Assembly: GCA_019279435.1 (NCBI GenBank) | Contig: JAAALK010000286.1 | Location: forward strand, 44,329,712-44,393,711 | DNA length: 64,000 bases | From: Zizania palustris | Taxonomy: Eukaryota; Streptophyta; Magnoliopsida; Poales; Poaceae | Direction: 5' to 3' | Shown here: positions 35,310-48,281 of the stretch, piece by piece | Layout: the number at the start of each line of letters is the position of its first letter | Position numbering within the stretch: the first letter of the stretch is position 1 | The notes under the pieces: model-generated | Told to the model about the DNA's origin: nothing | What the model saw: only the letters and a program-made list of their open reading frames with translations | Databases searched by the model: none | Made by a program: the position numbers and the translations under genes

Positions 35310-35990
35310 ATACGATGGAAACTTAATTAGACATGTCCAAGTCTAAATTTCTGAAACCCCTGACGTCGTCAGAGAGGCAGCAACCCTCAATCGTCTCTCG
35401 TCTCGACAGGAAAACACAGTCGCTTCACCTGACTTGATCTAATTATCCATTTCGCTTGTGGCCCGTGGAGCTCCCTAAGACTTGAGACGACACGGGCGAT
35501 GTATCAAACAGTTGCCCAATGAGGAGCAATGGACTGGCGGACTGGCCTGACAGGGAGATTCTCGGCGTCCGGTGAAAGAAGAAGAAAAATCCAACCTTTG
35601 AGACCGGTTGGTTTTTCGCTGATGCAACGAGGCAAGTGGCAGTTATCAGTTCATCAGTCATCACGTATCTTTCGCCTTTCCTCTCAGGTTGAGTGAGCCG
35701 ACTAGTCGGATGCGCCGGCGACGTCTGTTCGTCAGCCTCAGAGCCATGAACGCAATTAATACGACGGCACCATCATGGTGGTAAATTGTGTGCCATGCAA
35801 TTTATTTACCACGATGATACTGGAGAGTAAAGGTAGCTAAGTAGTGTAACGGCAGCAGCATCGTTAATGGTAGGTTTCGCGTCATGCGAGAAAAAAAAAA
35901 CAATCTTTTTTACAGGGAGGCAACAAAAAACAATCAGGAACAGAGCAGTTGCAGCGGGCGATGGGGTGAGAAGTGAGATTACGAGAGGCC
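35310..35990. other. Upstream region of the MATE gene
   Basis: No coding sequence is supported. It contains the likely distal promoter of the MATE gene. A poly-A/T tract at 35889-35910 and a self-complementary stretch (caccatcatggtgg, 35767-35780) are the only local structures noted. Confidence 0.4.
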
Positions 35991-35998
35991 ATATATAG
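35990..35998 (+). promoter_or_regulatory. Candidate TATA box of the MATE gene
   Basis: catatatag lies about 125 bp upstream of the MATE start codon. A start about 30 bp downstream gives a 5' leader of about 95 bp. Confidence 0.55.
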
Positions 35999-36118
35999 GG
36001 GAGGGTGCAAACCAGCCAACACGGCCCATAGACAGCGAAGCTTCGCCTCGAACATTTCATCTGTGCACACGGGCGCGGTCGACGTTTCTGTGTCGGACAA
36101 GGATCACCGGGGGTTGCC

Positions 36119-38404
36119 ATGGCCATCCCACTGCAGGCGAAGGCGCTGCAGCAGCAGCAGCAAGGGGACGGCAAGGGTGGGATGGAGGCGGAGGCGGACG
36201 GGGACCAGGCGTCTGTGGCGTCGGAGCTGCGGGAGTTGTGGGGCATGGCGGCGCCCATCACCGCGCTCAACTGCGTCGTTTACCTGCGGGCCATGGTGTC
36301 CGTGCTCTGCCTCGGTCGCCTCGGCCCGCTCGACCTCGCTGGCGGCGCGCTCGCCATCGGCCTCACCAACATCACCGGCCACAGCGTGCTCTTCGGCCTG
36401 GCGTCCGGCCTCGAGCCGCTCTGCGCGCAGGCGTTCGGCTCCGGCAACTACGACCTCCTCACGCTCTCCCTGCAGCGCGCCGTGCTGCTGCTGCTGCTCG
36501 CCGCCGTGCCCATCGCGCTGCTATGGCTGCACGTCGGCCCCATCCTCGTCGCGCTCGGCCAGGATCCCACCATCTCCGCCGCCGCCGCCGCCTACGCCGC
36601 GTACGCGCTCCCGGACCTAGCCGCTAGCGCCATTCTCCAGCCGCTACGTGTATACCTCCGCTCGCAGGGGATCACCAAGCCCATGGCCGCCTGCTCCGCC
36701 ATCGCCGTCGCGCTGCACGTCCCGCTCAACGTGCTGCTCGTGTTCGGCCTCGGCTTCGGCGTGCGTGGCGTCGCGGCCGCGCAGGCGCTGACCAACACGA
36801 ATATGGTGCTGTTCCTGCTCGCCTACATCCGCTGGGCCCGCGCTTGCGACAACACGTGGAAGGGCTGGGCGCGCCCCGCCGCGGTGGCCAGCGGTGTCAC
36901 CAGCCTCGTCCGCCTCGCCGTGCCAAGCTGCGTCGGCGTCTGCCTTGAGTGGTGGTGGTACGAGGTGGTCACCGTGCTCGCCGGGTACCTGCCGGACCCC
37001 ACCGCGGCGGTCGGCGCTGCCGGCGTGCTCATCCAAACCACAAGTCTCATGTACACCGTTCCCATGGCACTTGCTGCTTGTGTATCTACTCGGGTACGCA
37101 CTTTCTACGCCTCTCTGTCTCATCTATCATCTTCATCTTTGCATCCATCAACATGGCACTAAGTCTTCTTTTCAACGGTTAGACATTGCATCAAGATTCG
37201 TGAAAACGAAAACTAAACCATGGTCAGCTTGTCTACATCGAATATTTGCCCCCATTCCAACTTTTCCTTTATTCGTGCAAATCCAATTGCACCGTCCAAG
37301 CTGACATTTTTTTTGCTCTTGCAAACTCGTCAACGGCAAAATCATGTGGCGAGTGTAAGCTCACGGCCTAAATTGTCGACACTGAATTTTCGACAAAGTA
37401 ACAGGTGCCAGCATGGAATATGGATAGGTAACCTACTCTTGAATTTCTGATTAGCCGAAGCAGGAGAGAGGCAGCAGATTCTGAATTTCTAATTTCAATT
37501 ACAGCGAGAGTGAGAGTAGGTTTTATTTACAGCGAGCGAAACGACAAAAGTTTGTGATTTTTCGTTTGTTCGTCCGGCCATTGGTGGTTGGTCTTGTCAT
37601 GCATTCAGCACAGTGCAGAACAGTGTGATCAATTAATTGGGGGGCGTGGCTTCATCTGCATCGCCACTCCTGCAGCACACTGTTCAGTCTTGAGTGCTTC
37701 ATCTCGTTTCCGTCCTGTTCATTTCGCATTTCGTTCCAAGAAAAAGACAGGATTTTGCACGCCGTACTTTGTCGCTGTTCATTTCTGTTGGTTAGAATTC
37801 TGTTTTGCTGCATTGGACCATACAGGATGTAGGGGTGTTGCTGCTGATGATGAAATTGACGGTGCAGGTGGGCAACGAGCTGGGCGCCGGCAAGCCTCGG
37901 CGGGCGCGGATGGCGGCGATGGTGGCGCTGGGGTGCGCGGTGGTGATCGGCGTGATCCACGTGGCGTGGACGGTGGCGTTCAGCCGGCAGTGGGTGGAGC
38001 TGTTCACCAGGGAGGCGTCGGTGGTGCGGCTGGCGTCGGCGGCGATGCCCATCCTGGGGCTGTGCGAGCTGGGCAACTGCCCGCAGACGACGGGCTGCGG
38101 CGTGCTGCGCGGCACGGCGCGCCCCTCCATCGGCGCGCGCATCAACCTGCTCTCCTTCTACCTCGTCGGCACGCCGGTCGCGGTCACCCTAGCCTTCGGC
38201 GCGCGCGTCGGCTTCGGCGGCCTCTGGTACGGCCTCCTCTCCGCGCAGGCCGTTTGCGTGGCGCTCGTGCTCCTCGCCGTCGTCTGGCGCACCGACTGGC
38301 ACCTCGAGGCGCTCCGCGCCAAGAAGCTGACGAGCCTGGAGATCACGCCGGCCTCCGCCGCCGAAAGCAAGCACCTCATGACTCCCGACGACACCGACGT
38401 CTAA
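36119..38404 (+). CDS. MATE/DTX multidrug and toxic-compound extrusion transporter
   Basis: Proton- or sodium-coupled organic-solute antiporter of the plant MATE (DTX) family with about 12 membrane spans; substrate unknown. Exons 36119-37093 and 37868-38404 join in phase 0 and give 503 aa, normal length. After a hydrophilic N-terminus with a five-glutamine run come the family's landmarks: ELWGMAAPI, LCLGRLGPLDLAGGALA, GLASGLEPLCAQAFGSGNY, LRSQGITKPM and PLNVLLV, CLEWWWYE, and across the splice site STR|VGNELGAGKPRRAR. The C-terminal FGGLWYGLLSAQ and WRTDW are also typical. The single intron before VGNELGAG resembles what I recall for the DTX48-56 clade. The ATG at 36119 has a good context (gccATGgc) and a TATA box upstream. 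The intron is 774 bp. GC3 is very high, as in many grass genes, and there are no lesions. Confidence 0.92.
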
Positions 38405-39012
38405 GCACCGATCTATCTAGCTAGCTAGCCCACACCCCACACGTACGGCAGATGGAGATCAGTTGAGATCGCCTTTTTCCTGCCCGCCCGCACGCCCGCA
38501 CGCCCGCACGTACGTGTGCGCGCGAACCCGAGGGCACCCGGCGCATCGCATGCATATCCAGCGGCTAGCAATGCTGCTCACAATCACAAATTGACAGTGC
38601 AACTTGCACGTAGTGATTGATGCATTGAAGTGGTGGCCGCTAGCTGGTGCTTCGAAAATGACGCTGGCTATAGATAGACATAAAGCTACAGGCTACAGTA
38701 GCAGTAGCTTATTATTAGCTGCCGTGATGGTATCCATCCATCAAAACTCGGAGGCCGCAGATGCACCGGAGGTCCCTCTTTTTGCTGCGTGCGTGCGTGC
38801 GTGCGTGCGTGTGTACGATGGATGATTCTTCAGATGGAACGTACCAGTAGTACACCGGTTAGTGTATGCTAAGTTCCGGAAGCTTACGAGTTTTCAAACC
38901 GTGTAACTTTTTAAATATATGTTGAAATTTTGTTTTCAGTTGTTTATTACTTTTTTACAACTATTATTTAGTTGATCTGTTCAACCTTCTAAAATAATTG
39001 TCTTTAATCTTA
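38405..39012. other. 3' flank of the MATE gene with short tandem repeats
   Basis: It contains the probable 3' UTR. Two microsatellite-like arrays occur: cccgcacg units at about 38482-38512 and (GTGC)n at about 38788-38810. No gene. Confidence 0.5.
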
Positions 39013-39315
39013 GAGGGTGTTTGATTTGAGAGACTAAATTTTAGTCTCGTGGACTATTTACAAAATTTATTCATAATCGGTAGATTATTTGTGAGACGAA
39101 TTTAATAAGTCTAATTATGTTATGACTTGATAATATGATGCTATAGTAAATATTTGCTAATCATTGATTAATTAGGCTTAATAAATTCATCTCGCGAATT
39201 ATCCTCTGATTCTACAATTGTTTTTACAATTAGTGTATTTTTAATTCTTTAATTTGATGTTCAAATATCCGATATGATATGGACTAAATTTTAGTCCATA
39301 GAACCAAACATCTCT
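39013..39315. mobile_element. Tourist-like MITE, about 300 bp
   Basis: Left end gagggtgtttgattt pairs with the right end (complement gagatgtttggttc), with actaaattttagtc inside both ends. TTA precedes it (39010-39012), and TTA follows after one extra T (39316-39318). The core is shared with 7036, 9756 and 21851. Confidence 0.7.
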
Positions 39316-42300
39316 TTAGTTTCATCTATCTTTTGTCTATATTTCAAACGGGCCTAAGTTGTACTAAAAGAATTACTAGCTCTTTCCAGGAAATGTTATC
39401 TTGTCAACTTTGCTTTTTTAAAAAAATGATTTAATTTTACCTTCATATTTTTTGTTCGTAAATTAATAAAGTTTATTTTTTTAATATTTTTCCTTATTAC
39501 TCCACAATGTTATAGTTTATTAATGAGATTCTTTTTACACTCATTATGAATTTATGAATTTATTTTAAAAGGAGAATTTTATGACGTCTTAAATTATGTG
39601 GAATATCCAATTTATATGATCCAACGGCTTAGATTTGACATCATTGACTTATTATATCCTAGAAGTAATATATCATATAACTTTCCTTTAAGTAATATAT
39701 TATATAACTTTTCTTTAATTTGTATGGGCTCATATAAATGCAATAATTTTTTTCTTTATATGCTAACATATTAATTATTACATGTATTTCAAAAAGAAAA
39801 TAATTAATAAACATTTCATGAGTGCGACATTAATGTGGATTGTTTTTCATAAATAAGTTGGTTAGCCAATTTTTAAAACATTAATTTTAAACATATTTAA
39901 TCAATAGTCTAAATTAGTTTTAACTATTACCATAAATAACCATAAATAGACCCTTTTAAAAATAAAGTTTTACGACAAAGAAAACAGTAGAAAGCAAACG
40001 AATTCCATACACGGAGTATTCACGTTTTTCTTTTTTACTTTCTATGTTTATTTCTACATAGCATATGATAGCAAAATATAAAAATGGCACTTATTAATAA
40101 GAAAGTAAGAAAGCATATACAAATAAAGTTGAAATTTCTTTAGTAAAAAATTTACATGATTTCCACCGTTTGAATTGAGACATAAAACATTGGAAGATCA
40201 ATTAAGTGTGTCTTTGCTTGAGATGCAGATTCTGAAAAAGCTATTGTGAGTTGTGAGCTGTGAAAAAACTGTTGTGGGCTGTTAGCTATAGAAAAATAAA
40301 AAATTATTTAGTTGGAATAATAGCGGATTTATATTTTGGTAGTTCGTGATGTTTAATTATATTATTAATATGTAATTTTATATGTAAATCGTTCTAATAA
40401 TGAAATTTTATAATGTTTATATTAAAATTATATATTTTTAAATCACACTAAATTATATATTTTACTTTTTCAAATTTTATATGAACTGATATGTTTTAAA
40501 AGTATGATAGATAATATTCATTCAAAGTTGAATTGAGAATCTGCAAAATTTAGGTTACATCAGCTTTCAAATTTGTACCATAAAAATCTATAAATTCTGA
40601 AAAAGTTAGATGACCAAAAAACTATTTGTTTTAAATTCCAGCTTGCAAGCCATAAAGCTAGTCGAAATTTCTTAAGCGACCTTAAATTGTTTTGGAATCG
40701 AAGGGAGCGAGTAGTCCACTAGATACAAATGGATGGTGGGGCCGTCATGCACGCGGCTTTATGGAAAGCTGCTTTCTGATATTCCCCTTTTAATAATTAG
40801 CTAATTTAAGTATATAGTTAGTTAGTTTAAATATTTAGTTGTGAAAAAACTAGAAAAGTTGGATCTAAAATTTAAACCGTTTATTTCAATAAATTCTAGA
40901 AATAGCTCAAGTAAATATGTTTTTACAGTAGATTTAGAATTCATATAATAAAATAAAACACTTTAATTTTAAATTTACCCACCAAAGTAAAATTAGCTCA
41001 ACTAAATAATCTCAGTATTCATAGCTACAGAACTAAAGTTTTCTAAATATTCGAACAGTTTTAAAGCTATAGTTTTGTTAAACGAATTGACCCGTGTGTA
41101 TCCTGTCATAGCAGATCGAGCTGAGGGGATGGAGGCTGTGAGCAATGCAAATTGTAGGGTGTCGACGTCGTGTGGTTACCAGGCTGCATGTGCGTGACGG
41201 TGCCAAAGCCAATATCTGTTGCGGTTGTCGTTATCGGTCTCCATCGAACGACCGGCCGGCCGTGCTCACAGCTTGCATTGCTAGCCGATGACCCATCAAG
41301 ACATCAACCCATGCGTCATGTGTACTCTTCATCACACTTGTTATTTTTGACTTACTATTTAATAATAAGTTTTTCTTTATTATTTTGCTATTCACTCTAA
41401 CGTACTTGTTAAATATGACTTTTTATTTAAATATAGCTATATTTTATTAATTTATATACATACAAAGAAAATAAAAACAATTAAAAAAACTCAACCCTCG
41501 ATAGAATAACAAGTTTTCTTGGTTTGCTAGATGTAGCAAGTGTGGAGAAAAAAATAATAAGTTCCTAAAATAACAAGTCAAATAGTAAGATATTTTTTGA
41601 ACCATACTTACTATTTTAAAAAATAACAAGTGTGATAACAAGTATAATGGAGATACCTTAAGGTGTACTTGCTTGCATCGTCACCAAACATAATATACTC
41701 ATGCATATATATATATACACACACATAAATGATATTCTACATCACGGGTGTAGAATGCTATTCTACACTGATGTGGAATGGGAGGTCGGGATTAGGTGGG
41801 GCGTGAGGACACGCTAGATGAGGAGAGCACGGTTGTGTTGATCGGTGTAGAATAACATTCTACACCTATAATGTAGAATAGTGTTCCCAAATGTGTATAT
41901 ATATATATACACACACACATACATGAAGTCTGTTTGATTTTTTTTTTGTTTTAAGGTCTATGAGTTGAGATGCAATGGATCGGTTTTTTTTGTTAAAGAA
42001 ACATACAAAATCAAACATGTCCCATTTGAAATATTCAGTCTATATTCGGGACAAGACTGTCTTTTCCCGGATAGGAGGTTTGGTCCACTTCTTACCGCGA
42101 GATGCAGTCACCCCACTGCCATAAGACTTGAACGAGAGCCGCGCGATACATCTCGGCCGACGACGGCGCATACAGGCCTAAAATTCCGATAAATATGAGC
42201 TAAACTAATACTAATAGTAGTACTGTTAGCTAATCAATATATAACCTCAAAAACTTTATTAAATTCCGATAAAATTCCATAAGTGACAATATTTATATAC

Positions 42301-42719
42301 GTGTGTAAACGTAAACAATGCATCTAAGACAAGTAAGGTGGCTGCCTAGACCCTGAAAACGTAGGAGTTCTCTCTAAGTGATGTGATTATTAAGTATATC
42401 AGACTAAGTTTTGTAATGATGCATGGGTCATATTTTATTACATATCACGCATAGGTTAGATGAGTTTATTGTCTTTTTCGCATGTATGCTCCTTCGATCC
42501 GGTACGAAATAGCTATCAATGTATTTGATTACGATTGGTCAGATCTACTAACACATATGTTAGTGAGATAGTCAATGACATATATAGAACTTGATAATTT
42601 TCCAGTAGCATATTAAGAATAGTCTCACGTGGTTTATGGAACACGGGTGTTTAGCTAATTAATTTTAAAAAATTGGCATATCATATCATACACACATAAC
42701 TATATTTTTCAATATTTAA
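39316..42719. other. AT-rich intergenic region
   Basis: No gene is supported. 40195-40680 is a diverged relative of the Harbinger-type element at 42720 (tgagctgtgaaaaaactgttg, aaagctattgtgagtt). 41734-41880 is a foldback repeat listed separately. (TA)n and (AC)n microsatellites flank it (41698-41727, 41895-41920). The rest shows no feature that I can name. Confidence 0.5.
41734..41880. repeat. Foldback repeat (attctacac family)
   Basis: Inverted motifs gtgtagaatgctattctaca and gtgtagaataacattctaca flank a GC-richer centre. The family resembles that at 19680-20120. It is bounded by (TA)n/(CA)n tracts, so exact ends cannot be set. Confidence 0.5.
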
Positions 42720-43246
42720 GGGTGTGTTTGGTTCTGCTGTGAGCTGTGAGAAAGCTACTGTGAGCTGTCTGCTATGAAAAAGTTGCTGTAAAAAAGCTAA
42801 AAGTCGTTTGGTTGAAACTGCTGTGAAAAAACTGCTGTGAGCTGACTGTTTTTTATAACTTATATAATTTTCATCATTATAATATTCTATACATATATAT
42901 AAATAGGAAACACTCAACATTGATACAACTAAATAACTAAAAAATATATTAGATAAATAAAAAAAATTCATAGTTCATATTATAAAATAACCGACAACCA
43001 CATATTATCTCATGAAATTGTGCAATGCAATACAAACCATAATAATATTAGATCAATTAAGACACCTTGAATTCATACTATTTAATCTGTACTAAAAATC
43101 AGAAAAGCAGAAACCAAGCTGCTTCCAAATTTGTACTAGAAAAAAACTGTTTTTTCACAGCAGAAGCAGTTTTGATAAACCCGTTTGGTTCAGCTTCTGA
43201 TTTTTCACAGCAGAAGCAGATTTTAAAAGCAAAACCAAACACACCC
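42720..43246. mobile_element. PIF/Harbinger-type MITE, 527 bp
   Basis: A perfect 14-bp terminal inverted repeat gggtgtgtttggtt is flanked by the 3-bp duplication TAA (42717-42719, 43247-43249). Subterminal repeats of ctgctgtgaaaaa / ttttcacagcagaagc occur at both sides. The interior is AT-rich and non-coding. Confidence 0.85.
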
Positions 43247-43249
43247 TAA

Positions 43250-45229
43250 GTATAGCAGCTTACGTAAGACTAACAGAGCATGCTGTGTATTAGTGTTGAG
43301 CTAATGGACTATAACGGTATATATATAGTGTAATAGGAATATAGGTGAGACACACGATCATTTTTGTTATATATAGCCGTGATCGGTTTAGCTGGTGATT
43401 TTGTTTATTTTACTGGTGCTTTTGAAATGCTTAAAGAAATAGCAGTAATCAACTTTTTGCGCATGCTAGCTGCCACATCAGAGGCCTACCGGTCGGCTAA
43501 CAGAAATAAAAGCTAGGGAGGGCCAACCAGGTTAATGGCTTGATTGGGATCAAAAGAAAATTAAAGCAACACTTTTTTTGGCATATAATCATGCTACTAT
43601 TTATTATACTAGATGGAGTTTATTTTGTGGTCAATACCATGCATGATGTGATGCTCTTGAGCGATATGATGGATCTAACATAAAGTGTGTAGCACAATGT
43701 AAGTATACATTTTTTTAGATTGTTTCTCATATGTCACGAAAAGTTCTATATATGTCATAGAGTCTCTCATTGATGTATGGATCCGATACTATATGTTAGC
43801 GAGAGATCTGAACTTTCAGAGGTAAATATGAAACTCTTTTTTCTTTTGACTAGTAAAAAGGCTATCTTTTGATTAATGTTCAAATTAACTTGTCATAAAT
43901 TGATCTTTTTATTACTTTTTTTCTCCGTGAAATTAATTAAGAGTTGTGCTTTTATACTCTCCCACTAAAAAATTACACAGATTTCAAACAAAATAGAAGG
44001 CATTATTCATCAAAACTACACTTTTTTTGCTGATGCTATGCTACTTGAAAGTGTAACCGTGTCAAAAAAAAATTGATGTATAGGAAACCAATTACAGTAC
44101 AACTCAATCACTGCATTGCATCGTATCCGGACGTTTTTACATTCAATCAATTGAACAAATCTAAAGCAGTAGGCAATGCAACAGAGTGCCTGTTCGATCA
44201 GCATGTGTGTGTATTTTCAGTCAAAACTGTTATGTTGATTTACTGGAAAGGACGTGAGAAGTGAGAATGGAGACGGGCTCAGGTAATTGACTTGAGATTC
44301 TGCTACGTATCATCTCAAAAGCTTAGCTTCTTTTAAGTCAGGAAAATAAGTATAGATAATCTCCTTACATATTGTTAGTGAATTACTTAACTCCTCACCT
44401 GATATATCATATCAGGTGCTTAACCCATAAGCTTTAAAATATCGTTTATTTGATCTCTAAAGTGGTTTTGTAAATTGGTTTGTTCTGCTGCGTGTCACGT
44501 TGAACAAAAATGCATAAGAGTTATGTAGACTTCTGTGGCTATTATCTAATTTGTCATCAAACCTCGTAACAAAATTTTGAAGACATAAACTATTTATACA
44601 TGATGCAAAAGGATGCACCACATCTGGTCCAATGTAGAGGAGATATCGGAGTGAACAGAAAGTCAAGAGATGCGACTGTTAATTTTTTTGTATATGTGTG
44701 TGATTAACGTGGTAATTTTGTCTAACTTGGCATGTATGCATGATAAAATCAGTTTACCAAACCACATTAGGGTTTAAATAAATAGTATTTAAAAGATTAG
44801 AAGGTTTTAACAAATGGTTTATTAGATTATAAGGTTAAGTAATCAATCAACAATACGTGTGAGGTCACGTAGACTTATTCCTTAAGTCGAGTTTATATAA
44901 CTTTGATCAAGTTTTTTTTAAAAAAACATGTTAACATCTAATAACATAATAAATACTCTATCAAGTCATATTTTATTGCAGATTCAATGAAACCAATTCG
45001 ATTGCATTGATAAATTTTCCATAAAAATAGTTAATTTTTAAGAAAAATAATTACAAAAAGTTTGAACTGAGTTACTAGTAATATGTAACCGAGCGGCACC
45101 TTCTAACTATAGCTTTTCGTCTCTTCCTTAAAAGTCAAGTTTTTTAATGGGAGGACAAATAAGCATATCTCTAAAATTAATTATTGCAGCAGTTTTCGAT
45201 GCAACCTCTATGATTATAAGGCTATTCAC
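43250..45229. other. AT-rich intergenic region, nothing recognised
   Basis: No coding frame with recognisable domains, RNA gene or paired transposon ends were found. Short open frames here have no homology that I recognise and no supporting promoter or splice structure. Confidence 0.4.
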
Positions 45230-45573
45230 AATAAGAGTTTTATGGAGTATTTCATATTATTAATTACCATGCCACATCAGATTTTTTGCTGAAATGACAT
45301 TCGATTAATGAGGGAAGAGAAGAAAGTAGTGTCATCACCAAGACATGATGCTAACTCATTTCCAAGACGGATGAAACGAAATAAAACATCCACTGAGAGC
45401 CAAATTGTTACATCAGAGAGAAGATATTTCATGAGAGCTAGTTACATTTAATTACACTGGTTAGTTTAGGAAATAGTAAAATAAAACTCTTCACTGAGAG
45501 ATGATATTTCATTCAGTTACAAAGTTAATGTGAACTTTTAGGAAACGGTGTTATGAAACCCACTTGGATAACC
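45230..45573. mobile_element. MITE, ggctattcaca family, copy A (344 bp)
   Basis: The left terminus ggctattcacaataag pairs with the right terminus ...cacttggataacc (diverged). TAA duplications flank both sides (45227-45229, 45574-45576), suggesting a Tourist/Harbinger type. The interior matches 46603-46960 throughout. Confidence 0.7.
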
Positions 45574-45576
45574 TAA

Positions 45577-46602
45577 AGAACCGATCATAATGTCCTAGCG
45601 CTGCCAAATTAATCTGCAAAAGAGTATTTTCCCCTTGATTAGGACGTGTGCTTACGATTTCCTGAACTAACCGGCAAGCAGCAAGTAGATATTAGTATAT
45701 AGCTAATTCAGCTGATCTGCTAGCTAGCTGGGAGGCCCGGTCGAAGACGACGGCGACGACGAAACGAACTGAAAGCTTGAAAGAGCTCGCAGCCAGCCAG
45801 CAGGCAGCCATTTCTGATTTCTGCATGCATGCATGCATCTTCTTCGAGCTAGCCGTCTCTGTCTCTGGTATGAACTCCATGGTGCTCGGCCTTTCCATTT
45901 TCTGTGACCAGCTTGGCGTGTTCGCGTCCAGCTCAATCCATGGCCCCACGCACAGTCCGGCCGGAAGCTAGCGGACAGGGTAACCGGACGCAGAGACGAA
46001 GGAATTCAGGGATTCAGATCTCGACAGGACAAGAAATGCTGCTACATATACCCCTACTAATTAAGCTGGCCAGGTATTCTTTTCTCTTGCTGTCAATTAT
46101 TGCTGCACAAGTCCACACGCTCCACTTGCTCCATCTTGCACGGACTGATTTAATCGATCGGAGGACACGATCATACCAAATGGACCTGGGTTGTATCTCT
46201 CGCCTTGGTCTGCATCTCATTCCGATGACCGCTTTTGGTTGCACATGACTTCCTGACACCTACAACTGTTACTCTCGCTGAATCACTTTAGCTCGATGCA
46301 TTGTTCCCATTCGCACATCTCGAGATACGAGATTTTTTTGAGCTGACATCAAGCTTAAATGTCTATTTGGTATACCCGTTAGCTGTAGCGTGTAACATTT
46401 ATGTGATAAAATAAGGCCATGTTCGATGGATTGCTTATTTTTAGGTACCAAAAGTTGCTTATTTTTTTTAGGTACCAAAAGTTGCTTATTTGTTTTTACG
46501 AACTAAAGTTTAGTTTTTCTATTTAGATATAGGGACTAAACACTATTTAATGAGAGATCATAAATGAGTGTAGAGTGTATATGATATTTTTAGTTTCTAT
46601 AA
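45577..46602. other. Intergenic, nothing firmly recognised
   Basis: 45690-46260 is less AT-rich and has several overlapping short open frames on both strands, none with a domain I recognise. A (GCAT)n run lies at 45822-45838. The direct repeat aggtaccaaaagttgcttatt occurs twice at 46443-46463 and 46470-46490. Confidence 0.35.
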
Positions 46603-46960
46603 GGCTATTCACAATGAGGTTTTATGGGGGTTTTGATGATATTAATTACTATGACACATTAGATTTTTTTGCTGACATGATATTCACTTAATGAGGAAAG
46701 AGAAAAAAATAGTGTCATTACCATGACATGGTGCTAATATGTTTTTAAGACGGATAAAACGAAATAAAACGCCCACCGTGAGCCAAATCGTTTCATCAGA
46801 GAGATGATATTTCATGAAAGCTAGATACATTTAATTACACTGGTTAGTCTAGAAAATAGTAAAATAGAACTCTCCACTGAGAGAGGATATTTCATTCAGT
46901 TGCAAAGCTGATGTAGCTTTCTAGAAAACATTGTTATAAAACCCAACACTGTGAATAGCC
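46603..46960. mobile_element. MITE, ggctattcaca family, copy B (358 bp)
   Basis: The termini ggctattcacaatgag and (complement) ggctattcacagtgtt are inverted repeats flanked by TAA on both sides (46600-46602, 46961-46963). It is non-coding. It is in the same orientation as copy A, and the two are clearly homologous along their length. Confidence 0.8.
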
Positions 46961-47638
46961 TAAGCAACACTAATGTGTCCTAAAGTTTAGTCTTTATAAA
47001 CAAGGTTATTTGAGACTTTAGGTACTAAATGAGATTAAACTTTAGTCTCTAAAAATAATCAAAGATCATCCAAATAAAGCCTAAATAACTTAAACTTTTA
47101 AACTTTTATTACGGTCTAAAATAATAACCATATAGCTCAATTAAATACATGAATCAATCCACGACTCTAGTCTACAGTTGTTCCAAAATATGTGGGTATA
47201 TATATATATATATATTATATTAAGGGTATTTAGTTGGGTGGTCTAATTTTTATTTTACACTGAAAATAAAAAATTAATAAATTTATTTTATTATACAAAC
47301 TTTAGATTCTTGAAGCTATACTAAACATAAAGAGAACTCTGTGAATTGACCTGAAGGTAAGATACTCCAACCAGATGCGTGTTAATGATGTGAGGGATTC
47401 ATGCCTTTCTTTTTTGTACTGAGAATTGAAGCTTGACAGAGGAAGCAGGAAATAACCATGCTTGTGCTGCTGTAAGCAGCACAGAAGCCTTACATTGCTC
47501 TGGTCCTATGAAGATAACTGTACATGCATATATATGATATGATTTGGGCATTTGGTTTGGGAAGGACGTTGCAACTTGCAAGACAGTTTTATTAATAAAT
47601 TAAACCACCGCCGTCTGCAGCTCCCAGTGCCTTTGGCT
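46961..47638. other. Intergenic, non-coding
   Basis: AT-rich. A (TA)n tract lies at about 47196-47218. 47220-47330 contains a ttaagggtatttagttggg motif that may be the start of a further MITE, but the partner end is not evident. No gene. Confidence 0.4.
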
Positions 47639-47938
47639 AAAGATAACAATGAATCTATATCCATCGGGTTTGAACATCTCAAACCCATACCCCTTAGATT
47701 TAACCTACAATAATGACAGCAATGATTTAAAGTCACAAAACTATAACCTATTGGCTATTGGGTAATGGGTACTCATCGGGTAACGGATATAGATATTAGA
47801 AAACTATACACATATCTATGTATTCGTTGGGTACTATTTTTCCCCAATTAGTAGACTCGCAGGTAAATAATTTTACTTATATATTTATCCTAAATAGGGT
47901 AAAAACCCATTAAATTTCGGGTACCCATTGTCATCTTT
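47639..47938. mobile_element. Diverged hAT element, about 300 bp
   Basis: The ends aaagataacaatg and (complement) aaagatgacaatg are inverted repeats. The flanking 8-bp duplication has one mismatch (ctttggct 47631-47638, atttggct 47939-47946). The interior carries ccatcgggtttgaa and gggtaatgggtactcatcgg motifs akin to the element at 3161-3743. Confidence 0.65.
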
Positions 47939-47946
47939 ATTTGGCT

Positions 47947-48281
47947 ATATATACCGCGTTCTCCTTTTCCAAATACTTCTCACTTTTGACCGAAAGTGAA
48001 CGTGTCGTTTGATCGCTCATTTTAGAAACAAGATTAAAACAAATTACTCTACTTATATGGCATCAGTACACAACTTTGAATTATTAATCTGATACTCTCC
48101 TCATCTAATCTAATAAATTTAAGAGTTCAAAATTTATCTTAAATTTTACACCTATCATTTACAAAATGTGACTTTTACATTCGAAGTACCTATGCTACGC
48201 TTGATGTTTATTACCCGTTATTCAACTCAGCCACTGAATCCACACTTATCCATCTTGAAAAAGATAACATGAGAGCCAACC
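47947..48281. other. Short intergenic spacer
   Basis: AT-rich, non-coding sequence before the compact LTR element. Nothing is recognised. Confidence 0.4.

Noticed and set aside
36104..36627. Alternative open frames over the MATE first exon
   Set aside because: They are frame shadows of the MATE coding sequence with low-complexity Arg/Ala/Pro content.
45692..46259. Cluster of short open frames on both strands in a less AT-rich patch
   Set aside because: No homology recognised, no splice or promoter support, and mutually overlapping.
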